From: UBA2821 sp902763335
GTDB lineage: Bacteria > Bacillota > Clostridia > Lachnospirales > Lachnospiraceae
Assembly: GCA_052066835.1 (NCBI GenBank)
Contig: JBQHRJ010000005.1
Direction: 5' to 3' (one strand)
DNA length: 64,000 nucleotides
Under the pieces are notes generated by a model. It saw only the letters and a list, made by a program, of their open reading frames with translations, searched no databases and had not been told where the DNA came from. Positions within the stretch are counted from its first letter, which is position 1. Each line of letters begins with the position of its first letter. Shown in pieces: positions 52,790-62,214 of this stretch. The translations under genes and the position numbers were made by a program.

Positions 52790-53491
52790 ATGATAAATTT
52801 AAAGAAGTACGGCGTGGTTTTATTAGGTGCAGCCATTGTGGCTGGTACATTATCAGGGTGCGGTACAAGTATGTATTTGTCTGAAAAAGAGCAGAATCTT
52901 GTTGCAGAATACGCAGCACAGATAGTTCTAAAACATGACAAAAACTATATAAGTAAGCTTGAGAAAGTTACAACTGACAGTGAAACAACGGATAAATCTG
53001 ATTTAACTTCATCAGAAGAAGAGACAACTAAGGTGGAAGATATTTCATCTTCTGGAACTGAGACACCGGAACAGAATGATTTTTCAGGAGCATTTGGATT
53101 TGAACCTGTCAGCGTGACATATACAGGTCTGGTGTTATGTGATTCGTATCCACAGACAGATGAAATGACATTTAAGCTGAATGCTACAGAGAATACAAAA
53201 CTTTTGGTACTCAAATTTAATGCAGCTAACAAAACAGAAAATCCTGTTGATGTAAAAATGATGTCATCTGATACTTCCATTAAGGCAAAGTTGAATGACG
53301 GAAGCTCATACAGTGCGTTACTGACTTTGCTTTTAGACGGATTAAATACATTTAACGGAACACTTCAGGCAGGTGAAAATAAAGAGCTTGTACTGGTATT
53401 TGAGGTGCCTGTTCAGAATGAAGGAGATATACAGAGTCTGCAGCTGAATGTAACGGGCAATGGTCAGAACGAATCATTTGATTTACGTTGA
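52790..53491 (+). CDS. Secreted lipoprotein, function unknown
   Basis: With the start at 52790 the product begins MINLKKYGVVLLGAAIVAGT followed by the lipobox LSGC, an ideal lipoprotein signal. The ribosome site is not well placed for this ATG, so 52778 or 52763 remain possible. The mature protein has a short helical part (SEKEQNLVAEYAAQIVLKHDKNYISKL), a Ser/Thr/Glu-rich linker, and a C-terminal beta-sandwich-like domain of about 120 residues (LVLKFNAANKTENPVDVKMMSSDTSIKAKL and ENKELVLVFEVPVQNEGDIQSLQLNV), resembling DUF4352-type telokin-like domains. It follows the histidine kinase gene. Confidence 0.75.
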   Translation: MINLKKYGVVLLGAAIVAGTLSGCGTSMYLSEKEQNLVAEYAAQIVLKHDKNYISKLEKVTTDSETTDKSDLTSSEEETTKVEDISSSGTETPEQNDFSGAFGFEPVSVTYTGLVLCDSYPQTDEMTFKLNATENTKLLVLKFNAANKTENPVDVKMMSSDTSIKAKLNDGSSYSALLTLLLDGLNTFNGTLQAGENKELVLVFEVPVQNEGDIQSLQLNVTGNGQNESFDLR

Positions 53492-53517
53492 TAATGATAG
53501 CAATAAGAAGATATTTG

Positions 53518-53526
53518 TGCTATAAT
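53518..53526 (+). promoter_or_regulatory. Extended -10 promoter of cheV
   Basis: TGC-TATAAT (53518-53526), 39 bases before the cheV start; the -35 region is weak. Confidence 0.6.
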
Positions 53527-53564
53527 TTTATATATTACTAAACGTGATACAGGAGGGTTTTGGT

Positions 53565-54470
53565 ATGGAGACAAACATATTACTAGAGAACGGAACAAAC
53601 GAGTTAGAAGTATTGGAATTTACAGTGGCAGGCAGCCATTACGGAATTAATGTGGCTAAGGTACGAGAGATAATTACATATCAGAATGTTACTCCGGTTC
53701 CTAATGCACATCCGAGCATTGAAGGTATATTTATGCCAAGAGATATTATGATAACAGTTATAAACTTAGCGCGTGAACTTGGGGCTAAGAATCATGAAAA
53801 TACAGAAGATGACATGATGATTATAACAAATTTCAACAAGTTAAGTATTGCTTTTCATGTGGATGAGGTTGTAGGAATACACAGAGTTTCATGGGCGGAT
53901 ATAATTAAGCCGGACAATACGATAAATACCTCTGACATGGGTGTGGCAACCGGTATAATAAAGATAGATAAGAAACTTATCATTATTCTTGATTTTGAAA
54001 AAATAGTTGCTGACATAAGCCCGGAGACAAGCCTTAAGGTATCGGATATCGATCAGCTTGGTGTAAGACAGAGAAATGAAAGTCCTATACTGATGGCTGA
54101 GGATTCAGCATTGCTCAGTAAACTTATTATAGATTCCATACATAAATCGGGATATGAAAATGTTGATGCATGTGCAAATGGCCAGGAAGCATGGGACAAG
54201 CTTGCGGAGTGGAAGGAAAAAGGCATAGTTAAAGATAAGGTTAAATGTATTATAACTGATATTGAGATGCCGATTATGGACGGACACAGGCTTATTAAGT
54301 TATGTAAGGAAGATGATGAAATAAAAGACATTCCAATCATTATTTTCTCATCTCTTGTTAATGAGGAAATGAGAAGAAAAGGTGAGGCACTCGGAGCAGA
54401 TGCACAGCTTTCAAAACCTGAGATAGGAAGTCTTGTTGCTACAATAGATTCGCTTTTATTAAAAAAATAA
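53565..54470 (+). CDS. cheV: CheV-type chemotaxis coupling protein (CheW domain plus receiver)
   Basis: The 301-residue product has an N-terminal CheW-like domain (about 10-165: ELEVLEFTVAGSHYGINVAKVREIITYQNVTPVPNAHPSIEGIFMPRD) and a C-terminal receiver (about 180-300: PILMAEDSALLSKLI, phospho-acceptor Asp in CIITDIEMPIMDGHRL, and QLSKPEIG). CheV links chemoreceptors to CheA, with activity tuned by phosphorylation. ATG 53565 follows AGGAGG. Other chemotaxis genes are not in the window. A terminator follows. Confidence 0.93.
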   Translation: METNILLENGTNELEVLEFTVAGSHYGINVAKVREIITYQNVTPVPNAHPSIEGIFMPRDIMITVINLARELGAKNHENTEDDMMIITNFNKLSIAFHVDEVVGIHRVSWADIIKPDNTINTSDMGVATGIIKIDKKLIIILDFEKIVADISPETSLKVSDIDQLGVRQRNESPILMAEDSALLSKLIIDSIHKSGYENVDACANGQEAWDKLAEWKEKGIVKDKVKCIITDIEMPIMDGHRLIKLCKEDDEIKDIPIIIFSSLVNEEMRRKGEALGADAQLSKPEIGSLVATIDSLLLKK

Positions 54471-54478
54471 ATCTGTTT

Positions 54479-54516
54479 AAAACGGTGTGACAAATACAGT
54501 GTTACACCGTTTTTAA
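54479..54516 (+). terminator. Terminator after cheV
   Basis: AAAACGGTGT (54479-54488) and ACACCGTTTT (54504-54513) form the stem, followed by T. Confidence 0.85.
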
Positions 54517-54549
54517 GGAATAAATACTTATAATGGAGGAACATGGTGG

Positions 54550-55818
54550 ATGGCAGAGTTAGATAACGACAAGATGGGCGAAGATTATCTGGAAAGCCTT
54601 CTTGATTCAGTATCCGGTAATGATTCAAAGGAAGAATATAATACAGATGATTCATTGAATTTGGATAATATGGATGCAGGAAATGAAGAGGCTACAGAAA
54701 CGGATGATAAATATAATTTCGATGATGACGAAGATGACATTGAGCAGTTATTAAATATGCTTGATAAAGAGGGCATGGATGAGGATTTGAACAGTGACGA
54801 GGTAGATAAGGTAGTTGATGAACTTGACAATAAAGAGGAGTTAAAAAGTGTTGAGTCACCGGCAGATGATAAGGGTAAAAAGGAAAAGAAAAAGGATAAA
54901 AAAAGAAAATTGTTTGGTAAAAACAAGGATGAATCGAAGGACGAAACTGAAAATTCCGACAGTGAAGCTGAAGACATACAGCCGGATGACAATGAGAAAA
55001 TAATTAAATCAGTAGAAGATTCACTTGGAGATGCCTTTGATTTGTCAGATCTTGAAGGCTTTGGAGATGATGTACTTGATGAACTTGACAGTCTTGAGGA
55101 CCGTTCATCGAAACCTAAAGAAAAATCAGATGAAGAAATAAAAGCTGAAAAGAAGGCCGAAAAAGAAAAGAGAAAGAAAGAAAAAGAAGAGAAGAAGACG
55201 GCAAAGAAAAAAGAGAAAGAAGAAAAGAAAGCTGCTACAAAAGCAAAAAAGGCTGAGAAGAAAAAAGAAAAAGCAAAACAGAAAGAATCTGTTCCTGTTG
55301 AAAAAGTTAAAATTCCGGCAAAGGTTGTTATATTAGGAGTAACCCTGGTAGTTGCTGTTACTGTAGGTTCAACTTTGGGCGGAAAGTTTATATGGTATAA
55401 AAACCATATAGATGATGCTACAGAATTACTGCTGAACAAAAAATATTCAGAGGCTTATGAAAGTATATCAGGTCTTAAAGTAAATAAAAGCGATGAGGGG
55501 CTGTATAATCAGCTAAAAACTCTTATGTACATCGAAAGAGAATATGATGCCTATACCAATTGTACGAGTATAGGAATGGAAAGGGAAGCTTTAAATGCAT
55601 TGTTTAAGGGCATCGAAAAATATGATGTATATGAAAAGAAAGCTGAAGAGTATGGTGTTGGAGAACAGGCAAAGGAAATATATGATAAAATATTGACTGT
55701 ACTGAAAGATGATTACAATCTGACTGAGGAAGAAGCAAGAAATATCGAGAACATATCTGATGCCCAGGAGTATTCAGAAAAAATCGACGAACTTGTGAAT
55801 AATAGTACGGACAGGTGA
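54550..55818 (+). CDS. Highly charged single-span membrane protein, unknown function
   Basis: The 422-residue protein has three regions. The first (1 to about 190) is acidic and disordered, rich in Asp, Glu and Asn. The second (about 190-255) is an alternating Lys/Glu coiled coil (EEIKAEKKAEKEKRKKEKEE and similar). After a single membrane helix (about 258-280, VVILGVTLVVAVTVGSTLGG), a predicted helical extracytoplasmic domain of about 140 residues follows, suggestive of TPR-like helices. No known family is recognised. GGAGGA precedes ATG 54550. It lies next to cheV, and may be a scaffold linked to the cell envelope. Confidence 0.7.
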   Translation: MAELDNDKMGEDYLESLLDSVSGNDSKEEYNTDDSLNLDNMDAGNEEATETDDKYNFDDDEDDIEQLLNMLDKEGMDEDLNSDEVDKVVDELDNKEELKSVESPADDKGKKEKKKDKKRKLFGKNKDESKDETENSDSEAEDIQPDDNEKIIKSVEDSLGDAFDLSDLEGFGDDVLDELDSLEDRSSKPKEKSDEEIKAEKKAEKEKRKKEKEEKKTAKKKEKEEKKAATKAKKAEKKKEKAKQKESVPVEKVKIPAKVVILGVTLVVAVTVGSTLGGKFIWYKNHIDDATELLLNKKYSEAYESISGLKVNKSDEGLYNQLKTLMYIEREYDAYTNCTSIGMEREALNALFKGIEKYDVYEKKAEEYGVGEQAKEIYDKILTVLKDDYNLTEEEARNIENISDAQEYSEKIDELVNNSTDR

Positions 55819-55854
55819 AAATTTTTTGAGCAGGAAAATATTGTGCTTTGAATG

Positions 55855-55863
55855 TGCTACAAT
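55855..55863 (+). promoter_or_regulatory. Extended -10 promoter of hisH
   Basis: TGC-TACAAT (55855-55863), 24 bases before the start codon; no good -35. Confidence 0.45.
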
Positions 55864-55887
55864 CTTAATTTGAAAGGATTTGACAGA

Positions 55888-56499
55888 ATGATAGCTATAA
55901 TAGACTATGATGCAGGAAATTTAAAAAGCGTGGAAAAAGCATTAAGATATCTCGGGGAAGAGACGCTGGTAACCCGTGACAGGGAAGATATTCTTAATGC
56001 TGATAAGGTTATATTGCCGGGGGTTGGAAGTTTTGGAGATGCAATGGAAAAGTTAAACAATTATAATCTTGTAGATACGATAAAAACTGTTGCGGATAGA
56101 AATATTCCATTTCTTGGTATATGCCTCGGATTGCAGCTGCTATTTGAACGAAGCGAGGAAACACCCGGAGTAGAAGGACTTGGAATATTAAAAGGAGAAA
56201 TATTAAAGATTCCGGATAAAGGATTAAAAATTCCGCATATAGGATGGAATTCATTAAATCTTATCAACAATGGAAGATTGTTCAAAGATATTCCGGAAGA
56301 ATCATATGTATATTTTGTACATTCTTATTATCTTAAGGCAGAACAGGAAGAGATTGTGAAGGCGACTACGGATTATGCTACATGTATACATGCATCCGTT
56401 GAAAAAGGAAGTGTTTTTGCATGTCAGTTTCATCCTGAGAAAAGCGGTGAAATTGGTCTTAAAATACTGAAAAATTTTGCAGAGATTGGAAGGGAATAG
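55888..56499 (+). CDS. hisH: Imidazole glycerol phosphate synthase subunit HisH
   Basis: The 203-residue glutaminase begins MIAIIDYDAGNLKSVEKALRYLG and has LPGVGSFGDAM, the nucleophile Cys in GICLGLQLLFERSEE, YFVHSYY and the catalytic His/Glu in CQFHPEKSGEIG. It feeds ammonia to HisF, which lies three bases downstream. ATG 55888 has AAAGGA about ten bases upstream; the frame open to 55852 lacks a site. Confidence 0.96.
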   Translation: MIAIIDYDAGNLKSVEKALRYLGEETLVTRDREDILNADKVILPGVGSFGDAMEKLNNYNLVDTIKTVADRNIPFLGICLGLQLLFERSEETPGVEGLGILKGEILKIPDKGLKIPHIGWNSLNLINNGRLFKDIPEESYVYFVHSYYLKAEQEEIVKATTDYATCIHASVEKGSVFACQFHPEKSGEIGLKILKNFAEIGRE

Positions 56500-56502
56500 A
56501 TT

Positions 56503-57273
56503 ATGCATACAAAGAGAATAATTCCATGTCTGGATGTTAATAACAACAGAGTCGTTAAAGGCGTAAATTTTGTAAATCTTAAAGATGCAGGAGATCCTGT
56601 GGAAGTAGCAGCCGCTTATGACAAAGCAGGGGCAGATGAGGTAGTGTTTCTTGACATAACGGCTTCATCTGATGCCAGAAGAACAGTGGTAGATATGGTC
56701 AGAAGAGTGGCTGAAAAAGTATTTATTCCATTTACCGTAGGAGGTGGAATAAGAACTGTTGATGATTTTAAGGAGCTGTTGCGTGAAGGCGCGGATAAAA
56801 TATCCATCAACTCATCAGCAATAAATACACCGGGACTTATAAGTGATGCAGCCGATAAATTTGGAAGTCAGTGTGTTGTAGTTGCCATAGATGCTAAAAG
56901 ACGTGCGGATGGAAGCGGATGGAATGTATATAAAAATGGTGGACGAATAGATGTGGGACTTGATGCAGTCGAATGGGCAATGAAAGCTGCAAAGCTCGGT
57001 GCGGGTGAGATTCTTCTTACCAGCATGGATTGTGACGGAACAAAGGACGGTTATGATATAGAGCTTACGCGAATGATAGCTGAAAATGTTCCGATTCCTG
57101 TCATTGCATCCGGTGGAGCAGGTAAAATGGAACATTTTTATGATGCACTTACAGAGGGAAAGGCAGATGCGGCACTTGCAGCTTCACTTTTCCATTATAA
57201 GGAATTAGAGATAAATGATCTGAAAAATTATTTAAATGAAAAAGGAGTTCCGATCAGATTATGTCACAAATAA
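56503..57273 (+). CDS. hisF: Imidazole glycerol phosphate synthase subunit HisF
   Basis: The 256-residue TIM barrel starts KRIIPCLDVNNNRVVKGVNFVNLKDAGDPVEVA and includes FTVGGGIRTVDDF, ILLTSMDCDGTKDGYDIELT and VIASGGAGKMEHFYDAL. Catalytic Asp residues are at the start (CLDV) and in TSMDCDGT. With HisH it makes IGP and AICAR in histidine synthesis. No other his genes are near. It overlaps ung by 13 bases. Confidence 0.97.
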   Translation: MHTKRIIPCLDVNNNRVVKGVNFVNLKDAGDPVEVAAAYDKAGADEVVFLDITASSDARRTVVDMVRRVAEKVFIPFTVGGGIRTVDDFKELLREGADKISINSSAINTPGLISDAADKFGSQCVVVAIDAKRRADGSGWNVYKNGGRIDVGLDAVEWAMKAAKLGAGEILLTSMDCDGTKDGYDIELTRMIAENVPIPVIASGGAGKMEHFYDALTEGKADAALAASLFHYKELEINDLKNYLNEKGVPIRLCHK

Positions 57274-57935
57274 CAAATGATTGGCTTGATGCTATAAGTT
57301 CAGAATTCAAAAAGCCATATTACAGGGAATTATATAATTTTGTTAAAGATGAATATAGCAGAACGGTAGTTTATCCTCCGGCAGATGATATATTCAATGC
57401 ATTTCATTTCACACCGTTAAGTAAGGTAAAAGTACTGATACTCGGACAGGACCCGTATCATAATGTAAATCAGGCACATGGACTCAGTTTTTCGGTGAAA
57501 CCGGGGGAAGATATTCCACCTTCATTGCAAAATATATATAAGGAGCTTAATGAGGATTTGGGCTGTTATATACCGAATAACGGATACCTTGAGAAATGGG
57601 CAAGAGAGGGAGTTTTACTTCTTAATACTGTGCTGACTGTAAGAGCACATCAGGCAAATTCGCATCAGGGCAGAGGCTGGGAACAGTTTACGGACGCAGT
57701 CATTAATGCAGTGAATGAGCAGGACAGACCAATAGTATATATGTTGTGGGGCAGACCGGCACAGAGTAAAGCACCAATGCTTACCAATCCAAAACATCTT
57801 ATATTGAAGGCTCCGCATCCGAGTCCGTTGTCAGCATACAGAGGATTTTTCGGGTGTAAACATTTCAGTATGGCAAATGAGTTTCTTGAGAAAAATGGTG
57901 TAGAACCTATAGACTGGCAGATAGAGAATATATAA
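57261..57935 (+). CDS. ung: Uracil-DNA glycosylase
   Basis: The 224-residue family-1 enzyme has the water-activating motif LILGQDPYHNVNQAHGLSFSV, LLLNTVLTVRAHQANSH, and the DNA-binding loop HPSPLSAYRGFFGCKHFS. It removes uracil from DNA to start base excision repair. ATG 57261 lies inside the end of hisF and follows AAAGGAG, so the two are translationally coupled. A bidirectional terminator follows. Confidence 0.97.
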   Translation: MSQITNDWLDAISSEFKKPYYRELYNFVKDEYSRTVVYPPADDIFNAFHFTPLSKVKVLILGQDPYHNVNQAHGLSFSVKPGEDIPPSLQNIYKELNEDLGCYIPNNGYLEKWAREGVLLLNTVLTVRAHQANSHQGRGWEQFTDAVINAVNEQDRPIVYMLWGRPAQSKAPMLTNPKHLILKAPHPSPLSAYRGFFGCKHFSMANEFLEKNGVEPIDWQIENI

Positions 57936-57976
57936 AAAATATGGGTAATCGTAAATTCGATTACCCATATTTTTTA
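57934..57976. terminator. Bidirectional rho-independent terminator
   Basis: AATATGGGTAATCG (57938-57951) and CGATTACCCATATT (57958-57971) form a 14-bp perfect stem with flanking A and T runs, between convergent genes. Confidence 0.93.
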
Positions 57977-57978
57977 TT

Positions 57979-60900
57979 TTACTTATTCAGATTTTTCTGA
58001 GCGGTTGCTAACATAAGTTTGATACGGTTCAACTGGTTTACCTGGCTTGCACCCGGATCATAGTCAACTGCAACAATATTTGCATCAGGATGCTGCTTAC
58101 GAAGCTCTTTTATAACACCCTTACCGACTATATGATTAGGAAGACATCCGAATGGCTGGGCACATACAATATTTGATACACCCATTTCTATGAGTTCAAG
58201 CATTTCACCTGTAAGGAACCATCCTTCACCTGTCTGGTTTCCGATAGATGTAACCGGTTCAGCATTCTTGGCAAGCGTCTGAATGTATGAAGGAGCTGAA
58301 AAATGTCTGCTGTTTTCAAATTCTTTTCTTGCACATTTTCTCATGTGTTCAAGGAAAGAGATTCCTATATTGGAAATATATGCAGATGATTTACTTGTTC
58401 CAAGATATTTAGCATTAAAGTTATTGCTATAGAAACAATATAAAAGGAAATCAAGCAAATCAGGCATAACGGCTTCTGCACCTTCACGTTCAAGCAGGTC
58501 AACAATATAGTTGTTTGCGGCCGGATGGAACTTAACAAGAATTTCACCGACTACACCGACTTTAGGTTTAACCATATTTTCATCAATAGGAAGGTTATCA
58601 AAATCATGTATTATATCACGGATATTTTTCTTAAATTTACCCATTCCGATATCATTTTTCTTAAGGTCATCTATACATATCTTTCTCCATTTATCATGAA
58701 GTTTGTTTGCAGAGCCTTCCTCAAGTTCGTAAGGTCTCATTCTGTATAAAGTACGCATGAATACATCACCGTATATTACGGCCTGCATACCTTTAAGAAC
58801 CAGCTTTGGGGTTATTTTAAATCCTTCATTCTTTTCAAGTCCCTGAACGCTGAGTGAGAGTACAGGAATATGTTCCATACCGGCTTTTTCAAGAGCACGC
58901 CTTATAAAACCGATATAGTTGCTGGCACGGCATCCGCCACCTGTCTGTGTCATTATAACCGCTACCTTGTTTAAATCATATTTGCCTGAAAGCAATGCAT
59001 CCATTATCTGTCCTACAACGATAAGGGAAGGGTAGCAGGCGTCATTATTTACATATTTAAGTCCCAAATCCACCGCAGCCTTGTCATCAGCATTTACAAC
59101 TTCAAAGTTGTATCCGCAGGAATTGAGGGCAGGTTCAAGCAGATCGAAATGAATAGGTGACATCTGAGGGCACAAAATTGTGTAGTTATCACGCATTTCT
59201 TTAGTAAATTCAACTCTGTTAATATTTGATGGAACGATTGTACGCTTCATCTGTTTCTTTTCCCTGACTTTAAGTGCAGAAATAAGAGAACGGATTCTGA
59301 TTCTTGCAGCACCGAGGTTATTAACCTCATCAATTTTAAGAACTGTATATATTTTACCTGATTTGGTTAATATATCATTAACACAGTCTGTTGTAACGGC
59401 ATCAAGTCCGCATCCGAAAGAGTTAAGCTGTATCAAATCAAGATTTTCAGTTGTTTTTACATAATTTGCAGCTGCATAAAGTCTTGAGTGGTACATCCAC
59501 TGGTCGAGAACGATAAGCGGTCTCTCTACAGGTGCAAGGTGCGATACGGAATCTTCTGTAAGTACGGCGATACCATAAGAGTTAATAAGTTCAGGAATAC
59601 CGTGATTGATTTCAGGATCAATATGATATGGTCTTCCGGCAAGAACTATACCACGTTTACCGGTTTTATTAAGGTATTCAATGACCTCCTCGCCTTTTTT
59701 CTGGATATCCTTATGAACACTCTGCATTTCATCCCATGCTTTATCTGTTGCTGCCGAGATTTCGCCGGCCGGAATGTTGAATTCTTTCGTAAACTCCTCA
59801 ACGAGACGTTTTGACAGTACTTCCTTATTGGTCAATGCCATGAAAGGATTCATGAATTTAACATTATTTTCTTTTATTTCCTCAACGTTGTTTTTAATAT
59901 TTTCCGCATAAGATGTAACGATAGGACAGTTGTAGTGGTTGTTTGCATCAGGCGTTTCATTTCTCTCATAAGGTATACAAGGATAGAAAATGAATTTAAC
60001 ATCATGCTTTATTAACCATGAAATATGTCCGTGAACAAGCTTTGCAGGATAACATTCTGACTCACTCGGAATAGATTCTATACCAAGCTCATATATTTTT
60101 CTGCTTGATGCAGGTGAGAGAACGACCTGAAAACCGAGTTCCCTGAAAAATACAGCCCAGAACGGATAATTTTCATACATGTTAAGTACTCGTGGGATTC
60201 CCACAACACCTCTCGGTGCATTATCGGGTGTAAGAGCCTCATATGAAAATAATTTTTTATATTTATAGTCAAAAAGGTTAGGTATGTTTTCTTTGTTTTT
60301 GGCTTTTCCTATTCCACGTTCACATCTGTTACCGGTAATGAACTGACGGCCACCGGTAAATTTATTTATTGTGAGCAGACAACTGTTTGTACAGCCTTTA
60401 CATCTTGACATGGAAGTAGAAAATTCAAGGTTGTTAATCTTGTCAATGGAAAGCATAGTAGAAACTTTGCCTTCTTCGTATCTTTCTCTTGCCACCAGGG
60501 CAGCACCGAAAGCACCCATTATACCGGCAATGTCAGGTCTTACTGCCTCACAGCCAGATATTTTCTCAAAACTTCTGAGAACCGCATCATTATAAAATGT
60601 TCCACCCTGAACAACGACCTTCTTACCAAGGTCTTCAGGGTCTGTTATTTTGATAACCTTATATAAGGCATTCTTTATAACAGAGTAAGCAAGACCGGCA
60701 GAAATGTCAGATACTTCTGAACCTTCTTTTTGCGCCTGTTTTACATTTGAGTTCATGAATACAGTACATCTTGTACCGAGGTCCACAGGGTTTTTGGCAA
60801 ATAGTGCTTCTTTTGCAAAGTCTTCTACGGAATAATTGAGAGATTTTGCAAATGTTTCTATAAATGAGCCACAGCCTGATGAACAGGCTTCGTTAAGCTG

Positions 60901-62214
60901 AACGCTGTCTACAGTACCATTCTTTATTTTGATACATTTCATATCCTGTCCGCCGATATCAAGGATACAGTCTACATCAGGTTCAAAGAATGCAGCGGCA
61001 TAATAATGTGACACCGTCTCAACTTCTCCCTCATCGAGCATAAGGGCAGCTTTCATCAGTGCTTCGCCGTAACCGGTAGAGCATGAGTATACAATTTTGG
61101 CAGAATCAGGAAGTAATGAATATATTTCCTTTATGGAACGGATAGCTGTTGTTAAAGGACTTCCGTTATTGCTGCTGTAAAATGAATACAGAAGGGAACC
61201 GTCTTCACCGACCAATGCAACTTTTGTGGTTGTTGAACCGGCATCAATTCCGAGGAAACAGTCACCTTCATATTCTGCAAGATTTCCTGTTGCAACGCAG
61301 TGCTTGTTATGTCTGTCTGTAAAATCAGCGTATTCCTCTATATTTGCAAACAGAGGCTCCATACGTTTGATTTCAAATTCCATCTTTATACCATTTGACA
61401 GTTTGTCTATAAGTTCTGATATCTGAATCTGTACTTCAGGCTTGTGATTCATTGCAGAACCTGATGCGGCAAAAAGATGTGAATGTTCAGGTGCGATTAT
61501 ATGTTCTTCAGTCAGGTTAAGTGTTCTTATAAATGCTTCCTTAAGTTCAGAGAGGAAGTGGAGCGGACCACCTAAAAATGCAACATTTCCACGTATCGGT
61601 TTACCGCAGGCAAGACCACTTATAGTCTGATTTACAACAGCCTGAAAAATAGATGCGGACAAATCTTCTTTTGTTGCACCTTCATTTATAAGAGGCTGGA
61701 TGTCTGTTTTGGCAAAAACACCACATCTGGCAGCTATAGGGTATATTGCCTTGTAATTTTTGGCATACTCATTAAGACCGGATGAATCTGTCTGGAGAAG
61801 AGAAGCCATCTGGTCGATGAAAGAACCCGTACCGCCGGCACATATACCGTTCATACGCTGTTCAACACCATTTGTAAAATATATGATTTTTGCGTCTTCA
61901 CCACCAAGCTCGATTGCAACATCTGTCTGTGGAGCGTAAGCATTTAATGCAGTAGAGACTGCAACAACCTCCTGTACAAACGGAACTTCAAGATGCTTTG
62001 ACAGTGTGAGACCGCCGGAACCTGTAATCATTGGTGAAAGGGAAACTTCGCCGAGTTCATCTTTGGCTTTGATGAGGAGTTCTGCAAGAGTTTCCTGAAT
62101 ATTTGCAAAGTGTCTTTTATAATCTGCAAAAAGTATTTTATTATCTGAGTCAAGTATGGCAATTTTAACAGTTGTAGAGCCAATATCTATTCCCAAAGAG
62201 TAGTATTTCTTCAT
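57979..62214 (-). CDS. Giant acyl-CoA dehydratase activase-like ATPase (two BadF/HgdC domains plus HgdB-like region)
   Basis: The 1411-residue protein contains two ASKHA ATPase domains of the 2-hydroxyacyl-CoA dehydratase activator type: residues 5-260 (LGIDIGSTTVKIAILD, AIELGGEDAKI, NGICAGGTGSFIDQ) and 318-580 (LGIDAGSTTTKVALVG, LDIGGQDMKCI, NEACSSGCGSFIE). Each has a cysteine pair 39 residues apart (Cys125/Cys164 and Cys444/Cys483), matching the cysteines that hold the bridging [4Fe-4S] cluster in HgdC. A CxxC segment (CKGCTNSC, about 605-612), a DUF2229 region (VVGIPRVLNMYENYPFWAVFFRELGF) and a C-terminal HgdB-like part with several conserved cysteines follow. It should couple ATP to low-potential electron transfer. 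Substrate is unknown. The ribosome site AAAGG is far (about 17 bases) from ATG 62214. Confidence 0.88.
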   Translation of the reverse strand: MKKYYSLGIDIGSTTVKIAILDSDNKILFADYKRHFANIQETLAELLIKAKDELGEVSLSPMITGSGGLTLSKHLEVPFVQEVVAVSTALNAYAPQTDVAIELGGEDAKIIYFTNGVEQRMNGICAGGTGSFIDQMASLLQTDSSGLNEYAKNYKAIYPIAARCGVFAKTDIQPLINEGATKEDLSASIFQAVVNQTISGLACGKPIRGNVAFLGGPLHFLSELKEAFIRTLNLTEEHIIAPEHSHLFAASGSAMNHKPEVQIQISELIDKLSNGIKMEFEIKRMEPLFANIEEYADFTDRHNKHCVATGNLAEYEGDCFLGIDAGSTTTKVALVGEDGSLLYSFYSSNNGSPLTTAIRSIKEIYSLLPDSAKIVYSCSTGYGEALMKAALMLDEGEVETVSHYYAAAFFEPDVDCILDIGGQDMKCIKIKNGTVDSVQLNEACSSGCGSFIETFAKSLNYSVEDFAKEALFAKNPVDLGTRCTVFMNSNVKQAQKEGSEVSDISAGLAYSVIKNALYKVIKITDPEDLGKKVVVQGGTFYNDAVLRSFEKISGCEAVRPDIAGIMGAFGAALVARERYEEGKVSTMLSIDKINNLEFSTSMSRCKGCTNSCLLTINKFTGGRQFITGNRCERGIGKAKNKENIPNLFDYKYKKLFSYEALTPDNAPRGVVGIPRVLNMYENYPFWAVFFRELGFQVVLSPASSRKIYELGIESIPSESECYPAKLVHGHISWLIKHDVKFIFYPCIPYERNETPDANNHYNCPIVTSYAENIKNNVEEIKENNVKFMNPFMALTNKEVLSKRLVEEFTKEFNIPAGEISAATDKAWDEMQSVHKDIQKKGEEVIEYLNKTGKRGIVLAGRPYHIDPEINHGIPELINSYGIAVLTEDSVSHLAPVERPLIVLDQWMYHSRLYAAANYVKTTENLDLIQLNSFGCGLDAVTTDCVNDILTKSGKIYTVLKIDEVNNLGAARIRIRSLISALKVREKKQMKRTIVPSNINRVEFTKEMRDNYTILCPQMSPIHFDLLEPALNSCGYNFEVVNADDKAAVDLGLKYVNNDACYPSLIVVGQIMDALLSGKYDLNKVAVIMTQTGGGCRASNYIGFIRRALEKAGMEHIPVLSLSVQGLEKNEGFKITPKLVLKGMQAVIYGDVFMRTLYRMRPYELEEGSANKLHDKWRKICIDDLKKNDIGMGKFKKNIRDIIHDFDNLPIDENMVKPKVGVVGEILVKFHPAANNYIVDLLEREGAEAVMPDLLDFLLYCFYSNNFNAKYLGTSKSSAYISNIGISFLEHMRKCARKEFENSRHFSAPSYIQTLAKNAEPVTSIGNQTGEGWFLTGEMLELIEMGVSNIVCAQPFGCLPNHIVGKGVIKELRKQHPDANIVAVDYDPGASQVNQLNRIKLMLATAQKNLNK

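Noticed and set aside
52740..52790. Possible c-di-GMP riboswitch before the lipoprotein gene
   Set aside because: The stretch with GGGACGGCAGAAAAG has some resemblance, but the conserved GEMM core and tetraloop receptor are not present.
54585..55439. Long minus-strand reading frame (284 codons)
   Set aside because: It is antisense to the charged membrane protein gene; Lys/Glu-rich coding yields Ser/Phe-rich shadows. No ribosome site or family.
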